A DNA stretch of 63,312 bases from Gilliamella sp. Pas-s25 (lineage in GTDB: Bacteria; Pseudomonadota; Gammaproteobacteria; Enterobacterales; Orbaceae), in the NCBI RefSeq assembly GCF_009795885.1, contig NZ_WTEV01000017.1, positions 1 to 63,312 of the forward strand, given 5' to 3'. Shown here one piece after another: positions 1-8,805 of the stretch (its first letter is position 1; the number at the start of each line of letters is the position of its first letter). The notes under the pieces are model-generated. The model was not told the DNA's origin. It did no database searches and saw nothing but the letters and a program-made list of their open reading frames with translations. The position numbers and the translations under genes were made by a program.

Positions 1-43
1 CATAGAAGAATTCCTCTTATCATGGACTCTTCTCTATTAGATC

Positions 44-71
44 AAAGAACTCGCCAAAAAGCGAGTTCTTT
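44..71. repeat. 11-bp stem inverted repeat (possible terminator)
   Basis: Positions 44-54 and 61-71 form a perfect 11-bp inverted repeat with a 6-base A-rich loop. It has no T-run of its own and stands just before the hairpin at 84-105, so the two may form a tandem terminator for a gene left of the window. Confidence 0.5.
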
Positions 72-83
72 GTCATCAATCTG

Positions 84-110
84 AAACCACTTGAAAAAGT
101 GGTTTTTTTA
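84..110 (+). terminator. Rho-independent terminator, plus strand
   Basis: An 8-bp stem (AAACCACT with AGTGGTTT) is followed by a run of T residues on the plus strand. It would end transcription of a gene whose coding part lies left of the window. It also lies downstream of ppiA on the minus strand, but there the 3' flank is not T-rich. Confidence 0.7.
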
Positions 111-132
111 TTTCTTTGATAGTATCAATTAT

Positions 133-699
133 TTAATTACTTTCAATAACAGTCGCTTTTTTAATGTAAATCGGCTCAACAGGTACATTTTGATGAGGAC
201 CTACACGTTTAGTTTGTACATTAACAATCTTGTCAACGACCTCCATGCCTTTAATCACTTTACCAAACACCGCATAACCGTACTTTGCTGGAGATTGGTA
301 ATTAAGAAAACTATTATTAGCTACATTGATAAAAAATTGGCTAGTTGCACTATTTACTTCACCGGTTCTTGCCATTGCAATGGTGCCGATATCATTTTTT
401 AAGCCGTTATCTGCTTCATTTTTGATGGGTGGATTATTATCTTTGAACTGTAGTTGATCATCAGCACCACCACCTTGAATCATAAAGCCTGGAATGACGC
501 GATGAAAGGTCAAATTCTCATAGAATCCACTGTTTACATAATCAAGAAAATTTTTAGTGGTAATTGGGGCATGTTCGCTATCTAGTTCAATTTCAATGTC
601 GCCCATGCTGGTTTGTAATAATACTTTGGTGTCTGCAAAAGCAACGGTAGAAAGCAAAGTTAGTAATATTGTAATAAATAATAGTTTGATTTTTTTCAT
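133..699 (-). CDS. ppiA: Periplasmic peptidyl-prolyl cis-trans isomerase (cyclophilin A)
   Basis: This 188-residue protein catalyses cis-trans isomerisation of prolyl bonds during folding of exported proteins. A typical Sec signal peptide covers residues 1-22, with basic MKKIK, a hydrophobic core and cleavage after AFA. The rest is one cyclophilin domain with the signature [13 protein letters not shown] and a downstream SQFFINV motif, which carries active-site residues of the family. The length is close to E. coli PpiA (190 residues). The gene stands alone on the minus strand, with a gap of 234 bp to the divergent gntX. The signal peptide favours PpiA over the cytoplasmic PpiB. Confidence 0.93.
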   Translation of the reverse strand: MKKIKLLFITILLTLLSTVAFADTKVLLQTSMGDIEIELDSEHAPITTKNFLDYVNSGFYENLTFHRVIPGFMIQGGGADDQLQFKDNNPPIKNEADNGLKNDIGTIAMARTGEVNSATSQFFINVANNSFLNYQSPAKYGYAVFGKVIKGMEVVDKIVNVQTKRVGPHQNVPVEPIYIKKATVIESN

Positions 700-933
700 A
701 TATTAATTCCTTGAACCCAGGGGGGAGGCTGATTATACCGGATATTTGATTATTATAAATAACTATTATGAAAAATCAGATAATTTTTTGTGTTATAGAT
801 CGTAGAAGTATTTAATTGTATGCAGTTACAAGATTAGTTTGTCTATTATATTTTGTTTCTTGATAAGAAAAACAAAAGTCAGTGGTTTATAAAAAAATGG
901 TTTTTATGACTTCAGTTTTTATATTGAAACGTT

Positions 934-1647
934 ATGTTACCTGAAACTTTTTTACAAATAAGTCTATTAAATTTTATGCGATGTATTTTATGTGATATGC
1001 CTTTATTTTTATCTCATCATAGTATTTGTAGCCAATGTGTTAAAAATCTACCTAAATTTAATAAGGTTTGTCATCAATGCTGTTTGCCGCATTCTTTATC
1101 GACTGATATCTGTTATCGTTGCCGTGCAAAGAAACCGTACTGGGATGAGCTCATTGCTGTTTCAGAGTACATTAATCCACTAAAAAAATTGATTCATCAT
1201 TTAAAGTTCTATCGTAAAATTGAACTAAATACTGCATTGGCAAGATTGATGTTTTTAGCTTGGTATCAACGGCGAGAAGTCGATGCTTTAATTAAACCCG
1301 ATTTGGTCACTTGTGTGCCACTGCATCATATTCGTTATTGGTCTCGTGGTTTTAATCAAGCTGAGTTATTAGCACAACCAATTGCGAGATGGTTAAATCG
1401 TGACTTTTTTCCTTATCTATTATCTCGAAAACCAACTGTGCAAGATCAAAAAAATCTATCGCTTACCGAACGAATCGCTAATGTTGAAACGCTTTTTATG
1501 TGCCACCAAGATCTTTCCCACAAATCGGTGATGCTTATTGATGATATCGTCACAACCGGTAATACGATTAATGCTATTAGCCAGCAACTCAAAAAATGTG
1601 GTGCAACAAGTGTCCATATTGTTTGTTTATGTCGTACAGTATTGTAA
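934..1647 (+). CDS. gntX: ComF/GntX family phosphoribosyltransferase-like protein
   Basis: The 237-residue protein belongs to the ComF family, linked to DNA uptake in naturally competent bacteria; E. coli GntX (YhgH) is an equivalent. Four CxxC pairs (C17/C20, C32/C35, C46/C49, C60/C63) form a likely double zinc ribbon. The C-terminal half is a type I phosphoribosyltransferase fold with the PRPP-binding loop VMLIDDIVTTGNT at residues 199-211. No strong ribosome-binding site precedes ATG 934; a second ATG 14 codons in (976) still precedes the first CxxC. The gene is directly upstream of nfuA, as in E. coli. The precise biochemical activity of the family is unresolved. Confidence 0.85.
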   Translation: MLPETFLQISLLNFMRCILCDMPLFLSHHSICSQCVKNLPKFNKVCHQCCLPHSLSTDICYRCRAKKPYWDELIAVSEYINPLKKLIHHLKFYRKIELNTALARLMFLAWYQRREVDALIKPDLVTCVPLHHIRYWSRGFNQAELLAQPIARWLNRDFFPYLLSRKPTVQDQKNLSLTERIANVETLFMCHQDLSHKSVMLIDDIVTTGNTINAISQQLKKCGATSVHIVCLCRTVL

Positions 1648-1692
1648 AATCCTGAACAACCCCTATAATAACCAACAAAGTTAGTCAACTAT
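1642..1692 (+). promoter_or_regulatory. nfuA promoter with type-1 IscR-like site
   Basis: A -35-like TTGTAA (1642-1647) lies 16 bp before TATAAT (1664-1669). Positions 1668-1692 match the published 25-bp type-1 IscR consensus at 21 of 25 positions by eye, with an intact right half TAGTCAACTAT. The site overlaps the expected transcription start, where bound IscR would repress. In E. coli nfuA is a known IscR target, which supports the reading. Confidence 0.6.
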
Positions 1693-1747
1693 TATTATCA
1701 ATGATATTAGGTCTGTCTATTACCTAATTACATTAAAGTGAGGGATT

Positions 1748-2329
1748 ATGTCTATTATCACTATTTCTGAATCAGCGCAAAAGCACTTTAAAAAATTGCT
1801 TGCTAATCAACCTGAAGGAACACAAATTCGAGTCTTTGTTATGAATCCCGGTACGCCAAGCGCTGAATGTGGGGTTTCTTATTGTCCGGCTGATACTGTA
1901 GAAGATAGCGACATAGAAGAAAATTTTGCTGATTTTTCAGTTTATATTGATGAAATGAGTGCACCATTTTTAGAAGAAACGGTTATTGATTATGTGACTG
2001 ATGAATTAGGTTCGCAGTTAACATTAAAAGCACCAAATGCAAAAATGAAAAAAGTGGCTGATGATGCACCACTTATTGAACGTGTTAATTATGCAATTCA
2101 AGCGCAGGTTAATCCTCAGTTAGCCAGTCATGGCGGGCATGTGAGTTTAGTTGAGTTGACCGACGATAATTATGTTATATTGCAATTTGGTGGTGGATGT
2201 AATGGTTGTTCAATGGTTGATTACACTTTGAAAGAAGGTATCGAAAAACAATTAATGGCAGAGTTTCCTGAACTTGCTGGTGTAAAAGATATTACTGAAC
2301 ATCAAGCAGGAGCGCATTCTTTTTGTTAG
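1748..2329 (+). CDS. nfuA: Fe-S biogenesis protein NfuA
   Basis: NfuA is a cytoplasmic carrier that binds a [4Fe-4S] cluster and passes it to client enzymes, especially under oxidative stress or iron limitation. The 193-residue product has an N-terminal degenerate A-type scaffold domain (about 1-100) and a C-terminal Nfu domain with the cluster-ligating CNGC motif (C151 and C154). E. coli NfuA has 191 residues. The start has the ribosome-binding site GAGGG. The gene is downstream of gntX, but its own promoter and IscR-like site at 1642-1692 argue for separate control. Confidence 0.95.
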   Translation: MSIITISESAQKHFKKLLANQPEGTQIRVFVMNPGTPSAECGVSYCPADTVEDSDIEENFADFSVYIDEMSAPFLEETVIDYVTDELGSQLTLKAPNAKMKKVADDAPLIERVNYAIQAQVNPQLASHGGHVSLVELTDDNYVILQFGGGCNGCSMVDYTLKEGIEKQLMAEFPELAGVKDITEHQAGAHSFC

Positions 2330-2425
2330 AAATAGCTGGAAATAATTTTTATTTAAACCTTGCTTATTACTAAGATTAAGTCATAATCGATAGATGTTTG
2401 CCATTTGATATTGTGATGGAGTTTT

Positions 2426-3343
2426 ATGAATCAAGTTAGTATTATTTCAGATCTTATCGTTTGGATTGAAAAAAATTTGGAACAGCCATTATCTATTGAT
2501 CATGTTGCACAAAAATCAGGCTATTCTAAGTGGCATTTACAACGTATGTTTAAAGATGTAACCGGTCAAGTTCTTGGTACTTATATTCGCCATCGTCGTT
2601 TAACTTATGCCGCACTTGCTTTGCGTATGACAAGTAAGCCTATTTTAGATATTGCGATGCAATATCGTTTTGATTCCCAACAAACTTTTACCCGATCTTT
2701 TAAAAAACAATTTAATGAAACTCCAGCAAGTTACCGTCGGGGGGAATTTTGGGATCCTACAGGGTTAACACCGGCTATTGAACTTAATAAAAACCGGCTT
2801 TCATTGCCCGAGCCAAAGTTTGTGAATATGCCTCAAAAAACTTTTTGGGGTATTACCTTTAAGAATAACTGCAATTTGAGTCAATTATTGGATGAAGAAA
2901 ATAAACTAAGATCGCAATTTTTTTATAATTATATATCTCGTTGTGGTCATACATGTGAAACCCTACCAGACAAAATTTATGCTTTTAGCAGGATATTAAA
3001 AAGCAAAGATAATGCCAATGAACAAGAGCTTCTTTATACCATCGCTTTAGATCATAATAATAATCTTGAAAATATTGAACAGGTTGTGAGTGAAGGGGGC
3101 TTGTATCTTTGTTTTAAATATATTGGCTCTCCTGATGAGTTTTGTGATTTTATTTCGCAAGTGCATTTAGCCGCTATGCCAGCTTTAAAAGTACGTTTAC
3201 GTAGCTCTAGTTGTGTAATTGAAATTCATCATAACCATCATGATGGTACCGCTGAGTCGGTTAAGGATATCACACATATGGAGTGTGATTATTGTGTGCC
3301 GGTTGTTACTGAAAGTGAAGTCAATATCCAATCCAGTTTATAG
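2426..3343 (+). CDS. rob: Rob-like AraC family regulator with GyrI-like C-terminal domain
   Basis: A 305-residue transcription regulator. Residues 5-105 form two AraC/XylS helix-turn-helix units; the segment KWHLQRMFKDVTG and the second-helix region FDSQQTFTRSFKKQFNETP follow the MarA/SoxS/Rob pattern. Residues from about 120 to the end resemble a GyrI-like small-molecule binding domain, as in E. coli Rob (289 residues), which activates efflux and stress genes. Cys/His-rich stretches near residues 170 and 265 are unusual for Rob and could affect ligand or metal response. GGAG precedes the ATG. The gene stands alone; the name is by domain architecture and similarity. Confidence 0.75.
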   Translation: MNQVSIISDLIVWIEKNLEQPLSIDHVAQKSGYSKWHLQRMFKDVTGQVLGTYIRHRRLTYAALALRMTSKPILDIAMQYRFDSQQTFTRSFKKQFNETPASYRRGEFWDPTGLTPAIELNKNRLSLPEPKFVNMPQKTFWGITFKNNCNLSQLLDEENKLRSQFFYNYISRCGHTCETLPDKIYAFSRILKSKDNANEQELLYTIALDHNNNLENIEQVVSEGGLYLCFKYIGSPDEFCDFISQVHLAAMPALKVRLRSSSCVIEIHHNHHDGTAESVKDITHMECDYCVPVVTESEVNIQSSL

Positions 3344-3389
3344 TTATTATGTGATATAAAAATCGGTTAATAGATATTGACTGATGTAT

Positions 3390-3680
3390 TTAATTATTTG
3401 AATTTAATAAAATATTTTCTAACCATTTTTTGAATTCTGGGGTTACTTCTTTTAGACTGTTCGATCCGCGTGTTACAGTCGCAATGCCTATTCCAAGCTG
3501 GTCTTTTAGTTGGCGTTGATTGATTGAACCATCAAGTAATGAATGTACAATTTTGACGCGAGTAATTAAAGCGTCGCGCTCATCAGCGGTCATTAATAAT
3601 TTTAATATATCAAGTGAATAACCATCGTTAAATGCTTGGTGTAATATTGCAACCGTCTGTTGCCATTCATTAGTTTTCAT
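3390..3680 (-). CDS. trpR: Trp operon repressor TrpR
   Basis: TrpR binds operators of tryptophan biosynthesis genes when loaded with L-tryptophan. The helix-turn-helix segment is clear: QRQLKDQLGIGIATVTRGSN, near-identical to the E. coli recognition region. An upstream in-frame ATG at 3692 overlaps the slt stop codon, but the ATG at 3680 has the ribosome-binding site GGTGAT eight bases before it and gives 96 residues, close to the family size, so it is preferred. The gene follows slt directly, the slt-trpR arrangement of E. coli, and is probably co-transcribed with it. Confidence 0.93.
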   Translation of the reverse strand: MKTNEWQQTVAILHQAFNDGYSLDILKLLMTADERDALITRVKIVHSLLDGSINQRQLKDQLGIGIATVTRGSNSLKEVTPEFKKWLENILLNSNN

Positions 3681-3691
3681 TATAATCACCA

Positions 3692-5632
3692 TTAATATTG
3701 TTTATTAAATTCATTTGAATTAAGAATATTGACATTTTTTTGCCCTAAGACTATTTGATAAATGTAATCATATACCAATACATTTTTCACATAATTACGC
3801 GTTTCGGTAAACGGTATGCTATCAATAAATGCAACAGCATCGAGTTTTCCATGACTATTATTAAGCCATCTTTTTACACGATTAGGGCCTGCATTATAAG
3901 CTGCTGAAGATAATATACGATTATTTTCATTTTGTAGATAAACAGTGTTTAAATAGGAAGTACCTAATTCTATATTAGTTTTAGGATCAAACAATTGTCC
4001 CGATGAAACATAAGTGACTGAATTGACTTTTTTAGCGGTTTCTTTGGCTGTCGCTGGCATTAATTGCATAAGTCCGCGGGCGCCGGCAGGGGACTTGGCA
4101 GTGGTATCTAGCGCACTTTCTTGACGAGAAATAGCTAAAGCATAAGATAACTTAACTGCTTTATCTTTTAATGCGTTGTTATATAAGTCTTTGTACATAA
4201 TTGGTAAACGTTCAGTCCAGTTATTCCAAAGCTTACCAGCAATGGTTGCTTGAATACTAAGATCACCCCAGCCTTTTTGTAAGGCATATTGAGCTAATGC
4301 TAAATATTCATTTTTGTTGGTTTGCTTATTTAACATATATCGCCATTCGTTGCTTGATTCTGATACCATACCCAAATAATATAACTCGTTAATTCTTTTT
4401 ATATAGGGTTGATTATCATATTTAGACTTTAGTGTTGATATTTCAGATGGTGTAATCTTTTTAGATTGGTTATTGAGCGAGTAAGGTTGATTAAGTGTTT
4501 GTGCACTTACCATACCATAAAATCCACGTTTGCTTGTCAGTGTTTGTAAAATTTGGTTAGCTTCATTTTTTTGATTTTTATTGAGTAATACTCGAGCTTG
4601 CCAATATTGCCACTCTTCTTTTAATTGATCGTCTGGCGGTAATTGCGCTATCCAATAGGCAATATCAGTAAAGTTATAGTCATCGATAGCCAGGCGGATG
4701 CGCTTTTCCACTAATGTAGTATCATGATATTTAGCAATATAGTTATCACGCCATTTAATTTGTGCATCAGTTGCGGAATCTTTAAAGTAGCTGTTAGCCA
4801 AACTCTTTTGTAATGCAACTTGCTCAGCTTCACTTAAAGTTTGCTGTTTAACCAGTTTTGGCAATAACGATGCTGCTAAGTTGCTATCTGCCTTTACTAA
4901 GCGAGGAAATGATGCGAAGACAATTTTTTTAGTCAAAGGGCTAGCTTTAATATTTTTTGAAAAAGCTTCTAATTTTTTAGGATTATCAAGTACAGCGAGT
5001 AAATGACTTTTGATTGTTTTGTTGTTGTCATCAAGTAAGTTAGCTAGATGTCTGGCTAATTTTAAATTATGTGCTTCAATAGCTAGTTCAATACGTGATA
5101 GTATTAAATTAGCTGTGCGCTTACCTACTTGAGCCCATGCATCGAGTAATGGATCGCATGCAGAAGGAAGTTCTTTACCAGTCATCCAAAGCGATTCAAT
5201 AGCGCTAAAGGCCGCCTTATTATTTCCTTGTTGTAGCAATGCATATTGATAGCGACAATTAGAGAGTGTGGAATTATCTTTGGGGAATGAAACGATTGCA
5301 CTCCAATCTTGACGATTGCTTAATTCTGTTAGATAAGATTGTATTAATGAAGATGTTAGCGGAAAGTCACTGTATTGTTTGACAAAATCACTTACCATTT
5401 GTGGTGAAACTAATTTAATATTATTCTGAAAAAACTGTATGGCAGCATAAGGGTATAATGGATAATCTTTTATGGCAGTGAGCAATGTTTGCTGTTGTTC
5501 AAAATTTAGTGATTGATAAGAATTAAGCCATCTTTGATAATGTTCTCGTAGCGCCTTTTGAGAATCAGTCGCGTAAGTGTTACTTGTGAACAGTAGGCCT
5601 ATTATTAAAAAATAACGTAAAACTAATTTCAT
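3692..5632 (-). CDS. slt: Soluble lytic murein transglycosylase
   Basis: This periplasmic enzyme cleaves glycan strands of peptidoglycan to 1,6-anhydromuropeptides. The 646-residue product begins with a signal peptide (cleavage near residue 21, after TYA). A long alpha-helical superhelical (U and L) region runs to about residue 470, followed by a catalytic SLT domain. The catalytic glutamate is about E505 in ISRQESALD, followed by the GARGLMQLMP motif and a later AAYNAGPNRV motif. Length and domain order match E. coli Slt70. It is transcribed ahead of trpR. Confidence 0.95.
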   Translation of the reverse strand: MKLVLRYFLIIGLLFTSNTYATDSQKALREHYQRWLNSYQSLNFEQQQTLLTAIKDYPLYPYAAIQFFQNNIKLVSPQMVSDFVKQYSDFPLTSSLIQSYLTELSNRQDWSAIVSFPKDNSTLSNCRYQYALLQQGNNKAAFSAIESLWMTGKELPSACDPLLDAWAQVGKRTANLILSRIELAIEAHNLKLARHLANLLDDNNKTIKSHLLAVLDNPKKLEAFSKNIKASPLTKKIVFASFPRLVKADSNLAASLLPKLVKQQTLSEAEQVALQKSLANSYFKDSATDAQIKWRDNYIAKYHDTTLVEKRIRLAIDDYNFTDIAYWIAQLPPDDQLKEEWQYWQARVLLNKNQKNEANQILQTLTSKRGFYGMVSAQTLNQPYSLNNQSKKITPSEISTLKSKYDNQPYIKRINELYYLGMVSESSNEWRYMLNKQTNKNEYLALAQYALQKGWGDLSIQATIAGKLWNNWTERLPIMYKDLYNNALKDKAVKLSYALAISRQESALDTTAKSPAGARGLMQLMPATAKETAKKVNSVTYVSSGQLFDPKTNIELGTSYLNTVYLQNENNRILSSAAYNAGPNRVKRWLNNSHGKLDAVAFIDSIPFTETRNYVKNVLVYDYIYQIVLGQKNVNILNSNEFNKQY

Positions 5633-5709
5633 CCTTTAACCCCTATCAGAATTCATTTTTATTAGATTAGCATATTAAGCTATGATTCGTCGATGATGAA
5701 CTACAGCTT

Positions 5710-5766
5710 AATTCCTACTAAAACACTCAACTAAATACTTGACTAAATTAAGAGGATATATACAAT
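5710..5766 (+). promoter_or_regulatory. isc promoter with two adjacent type-1 IscR-like sites
   Basis: Two 25-bp windows abut: 5710-5734 (19 of 25 consensus matches by eye) and 5735-5759 (21 of 25). The second overlaps the -35 element TTGACT (5739-5744), which lies 16 bp before TACAAT (5761-5766). Adjacent type-1 sites over the isc promoter are the arrangement through which [2Fe-2S]-IscR represses its own operon in E. coli. Confidence 0.7.
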
Positions 5767-5795
5767 AAGCGTTAACAAATATAGGGGAATAATCA

Positions 5796-6251
5796 ATGAA
5801 ACTGACATCAAAAGGACGATATGCAGTGACGGCAATGCTTGATGTTGCTCTACACGCTGATTCAGGACCGGTATCACTTGCTGATATTTCAGAGCGTCAA
5901 GAAATTTCACTTTCTTATCTGGAACAATTGTTTGCTCGATTACGAAAAAATGGTTTAGTTCAGAGTGTTAGAGGTCCTGGCGGTGGTTATATACTGAGCC
6001 GTTCTATGGATCAAATTGCGATTAGCTCAATTGTTAAAGCTGTCGATGAGACAGTGCATGCAACAAAATGTCACGGGCAAGATGGATGCCAAGGCGGTGT
6101 TAGGTGTTTAACTCATACACTATGGAATGATTTAAGTGAACGAATTGAGGACTTTTTAACGAGCATTACATTGAGTGAACTGGTCAATAATAAAGAAGTT
6201 AAAGCCGTAGCTAGTCGACAAAGTAATATACAACACGTTCAAATTAATTAA
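5796..6251 (+). CDS. iscR: Rrf2-family Fe-S cluster regulator IscR
   Basis: IscR senses Fe-S cluster status: with a [2Fe-2S] cluster it represses the isc operon at type-1 sites, and it also binds type-2 sites without the cluster. The 151-residue product has the winged helix at residues 1-85 ([20 protein letters not shown], then the wing GPGGGY). Three cluster cysteines sit in the segment [17 protein letters not shown], which also contains the candidate histidine ligand. GGGGAA serves as ribosome-binding site. It is the first gene of the isc operon. Confidence 0.97.
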   Translation: MKLTSKGRYAVTAMLDVALHADSGPVSLADISERQEISLSYLEQLFARLRKNGLVQSVRGPGGGYILSRSMDQIAISSIVKAVDETVHATKCHGQDGCQGGVRCLTHTLWNDLSERIEDFLTSITLSELVNNKEVKAVASRQSNIQHVQIN

Positions 6252-6295
6252 TAAAATACAATATATAATACAGAATTTGTCATTGGGAGTAATTA

Positions 6296-7510
6296 ATGAA
6301 ACTACCTATTTATATGGATTATGCAGCAACAGCGCCTGTAGATCCTAGAGTTGCTGAAAAAATGATGCAATATTTAACGCCAGACGGTATATTTGGTAAT
6401 CCGGCATCTCGTTCCCACAAATTTGGTTGGCAAGCTGAAGAAGCAGTTGATATTGCACGTAATCAAATAGCTGATCTTATCGGAGCCGATGCGCGCGAAA
6501 TCGTTTTTACGTCAGGTGCAACTGAAGCGGATAATTTAGCAATCAAAGGTGCTGCTCATTTTAATCAAGCCAAAGGTAAGCACATTATTACTTGTAAAAC
6601 AGAGCACAAAGCTGTACTTGATACTTGTCGCCAACTTGAGCGGGAAGGCTATGAAGTGACTTATTTAGCACCAGAATCTAATGGTATAATCAATCTAGAT
6701 AAACTTGCAGAGGCAATGCGTAGTGATACAACCGTTGTATCAATTATGCACGTCAATAATGAAACAGGTGTAATACAAGACATCGAAAAAATTGGTGAGA
6801 TGTGTCGTGAGCGAGGCATTGTTTTTCATGTTGATGCAACACAATCGGTTGGTAAATTACCCATTGATGTGGCTAACTTAAAAGTTGATTTAATGTCATT
6901 TTCGGGTCATAAGATTTATGGTCCAAAAGGTATTGGTGGCCTTTATGTAAGACGCAAACCACGTGTGCGCATTGAAGCACAAATGCACGGTGGTGGTCAT
7001 GAACGTGGGATGCGATCAGGCACTTTACCGGTACACCAAATTGTGGGTATGGGCGAAGCATACCGTATCGCTAAAGAAGAGATGGCAACCGAAATGCCAC
7101 GCTTATTAGCCTTAAAAAATCGTTTATGGAATGGTTTAAAAGATATCGAAGAAGTCTATCTTAATGGATCTTTAGAGCACAGTGTGCCAAATATCTTAAA
7201 TGTGAGCTTTGCTTATATTGAAGGTGAATCATTGATGATGGCTTTAAAAGATTTAGCTGTTTCGTCTGGTTCGGCGTGCACGTCTGCGAGCTTAGAGCCA
7301 TCTTATGTACTTAGAGCATTAGGTCTGAATGATGAGCTTGCACATAGTTCAATTCGTTTTTCTATTGGTCGTTTCACCAAAGAAGAAGAAATTGATTATG
7401 TTATTAAATTAATTAAAGAATCTATTGGTAAGTTAAGAGATTTATCGCCGCTTTGGGAAATGTTTAAAGATGGCATTGATTTGACAAAAATTAAATGGTC
7501 AGCACATTAA
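6296..7510 (+). CDS. iscS: Cysteine desulfurase IscS
   Basis: This pyridoxal-phosphate enzyme removes sulfur from L-cysteine and passes it as persulfide to IscU, TusA and ThiI. At 404 residues it has the same length as E. coli IscS. The PLP lysine is in [12 protein letters not shown] (about K206) and the catalytic cysteine is in the mobile loop [15 protein letters not shown] (about C328). GGGAG precedes the ATG. The gene lies 44 bp after iscR and 15 bp before iscU in one operon. Confidence 0.98.
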   Translation: MKLPIYMDYAATAPVDPRVAEKMMQYLTPDGIFGNPASRSHKFGWQAEEAVDIARNQIADLIGADAREIVFTSGATEADNLAIKGAAHFNQAKGKHIITCKTEHKAVLDTCRQLEREGYEVTYLAPESNGIINLDKLAEAMRSDTTVVSIMHVNNETGVIQDIEKIGEMCRERGIVFHVDATQSVGKLPIDVANLKVDLMSFSGHKIYGPKGIGGLYVRRKPRVRIEAQMHGGGHERGMRSGTLPVHQIVGMGEAYRIAKEEMATEMPRLLALKNRLWNGLKDIEEVYLNGSLEHSVPNILNVSFAYIEGESLMMALKDLAVSSGSACTSASLEPSYVLRALGLNDELAHSSIRFSIGRFTKEEEIDYVIKLIKESIGKLRDLSPLWEMFKDGIDLTKIKWSAH

Positions 7511-7525
7511 AATTAGGAGTAAATT

Positions 7526-7912
7526 ATGGCATATAGTGAAAAAGTCGTTGATCATTATGAAAATCCACGTAATGTTGGTTCATTTGATCAAAATGATCCT
7601 AATGTTGGTAGCGGTATGGTTGGCGCGCCAGCGTGTGGGGACGTGATGCGTCTACAAATAAAAGTGAATGATAACGGCATTATTGAAGATGCTAAGTTTA
7701 AAACTTATGGTTGTGGTAGTGCAATTGCATCAAGTTCTTTGGTTACCGAATGGATAAAAGGTAAATCATTAGATGAAGCCGAAGCAATCAAAAATACCGA
7801 TATTGCTAAAGAACTTGCTTTACCTCCAGTTAAAATTCACTGTTCGATTCTAGCGGAAGATGCAATTAAAGCAGCTATTGAAGATTATAAAACCAAAAAA
7901 GGACAACGCTAA
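7526..7912 (+). CDS. iscU: Fe-S cluster assembly scaffold IscU
   Basis: IscU is the scaffold on which [2Fe-2S] clusters are built from IscS sulfur, then released by HscA/HscB. All ligand residues are present: cysteines in GAPACGD (C37), TYGCGSA (C63) and the pair H105-C106 in KIHCSI. The HscA recognition motif LPPVK precedes the last pair. The length of 128 residues equals E. coli IscU. The stop codon abuts iscA, whose ATG begins at the last base of this gene. Confidence 0.98.
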   Translation: MAYSEKVVDHYENPRNVGSFDQNDPNVGSGMVGAPACGDVMRLQIKVNDNGIIEDAKFKTYGCGSAIASSSLVTEWIKGKSLDEAEAIKNTDIAKELALPPVKIHCSILAEDAIKAAIEDYKTKKGQR

Positions 7913-8235
7913 TGGCGATCACATTGACTCATAGCGCAGCTGATCGTGTCCAAGCTTTCCTTGCCAATCGCGGAAAAGGTATTGGATTACGATTAGGGGT
8001 TAAAACATCCGGTTGTTCTGGTATGGCGTATGTTTTAGAATTTGCCGATGTGATTAATGATGATGATAACGTCTTTGAAGACAAACAAGTCAAAGTTATC
8101 GTCGATAAAAAGAGCTTAGTGTATATTGATGGTACGGAACTTGATTTTGTTAAAGATGGATTGAACGAAGGTTTCAAGTTTAATAATCCCAATGTGCAAC
8201 ATGAATGTGGTTGTGGTGAAAGCTTTAATGTGTAA
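7912..8235 (+). CDS. iscA: A-type Fe-S carrier IscA
   Basis: IscA is an A-type carrier that delivers iron or Fe-S clusters, mainly for [4Fe-4S] maturation. The three conserved cysteines are seen in TSGCSGM (about C35) and ECGCGES (about C99 and C101). At 107 residues it matches the E. coli protein. It overlaps the iscU stop by one base, indicating translational coupling within the isc operon. Confidence 0.97.
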   Translation: MAITLTHSAADRVQAFLANRGKGIGLRLGVKTSGCSGMAYVLEFADVINDDDNVFEDKQVKVIVDKKSLVYIDGTELDFVKDGLNEGFKFNNPNVQHECGCGESFNV

Positions 8236-8250
8236 TTGGACACAATAATT

Positions 8251-8769
8251 ATGGTTAATTACTTTAAGCTATTTAATTTGCCGGTGCAATTACCGGTAAA
8301 TACTATTGAGCTAACCACTCATTATCAGCAATTGCAAAGGCAATATCACCCAGATAATTTTGCCGCTGCAACCGATAGTGATAAAGTGGCAATTGTTCAA
8401 AAATCAGCAACCATTAATGATGGTTACCGTACGTTAAAAAATCCAATCAAAGCCGCTGAGTATTTTTTATCTCTACAAGGTTTTGATGTGGCAACTGAAC
8501 AAAATATTATTCATGATGCCGATTTTTTAATGGAGCAATTCGTTTTACGTGAAAGACTTGATGATATCGAAAGCAAAGGTAATTTTGAGTTATTAGATGA
8601 TTTTCATGCTGAAATTATTGCGCGTCAAAATACCGTTTATAATGAATTATTACAATTTATTGCTAATCAAGATTGGTCAACTGCACTTAATCAGATCTAT
8701 AAAATCCGCTATCTTGCCAGGTTGATTGAACAAATCGAAAAGTTACAAGAAAAGCAATTTGATTTATAA
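8251..8769 (+). CDS. hscB: J-type co-chaperone HscB
   Basis: HscB binds IscU and stimulates the ATPase of HscA during cluster transfer. The product has an N-terminal J domain with the HPD motif in YHPDNFA and a C-terminal three-helix IscU-binding domain. A TTG at 8236 would add five residues, but the ATG at 8251 gives MVNYFKLFNLP, matching the usual N-terminus, and a length of 172 residues against 171 in E. coli. It sits 15 bp after iscA. Confidence 0.95.
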   Translation: MVNYFKLFNLPVQLPVNTIELTTHYQQLQRQYHPDNFAAATDSDKVAIVQKSATINDGYRTLKNPIKAAEYFLSLQGFDVATEQNIIHDADFLMEQFVLRERLDDIESKGNFELLDDFHAEIIARQNTVYNELLQFIANQDWSTALNQIYKIRYLARLIEQIEKLQEKQFDL

Positions 8770-8805
8770 TTTAAAATAAGTAACGTATCGATAGAGATAG
8801 ATTAA

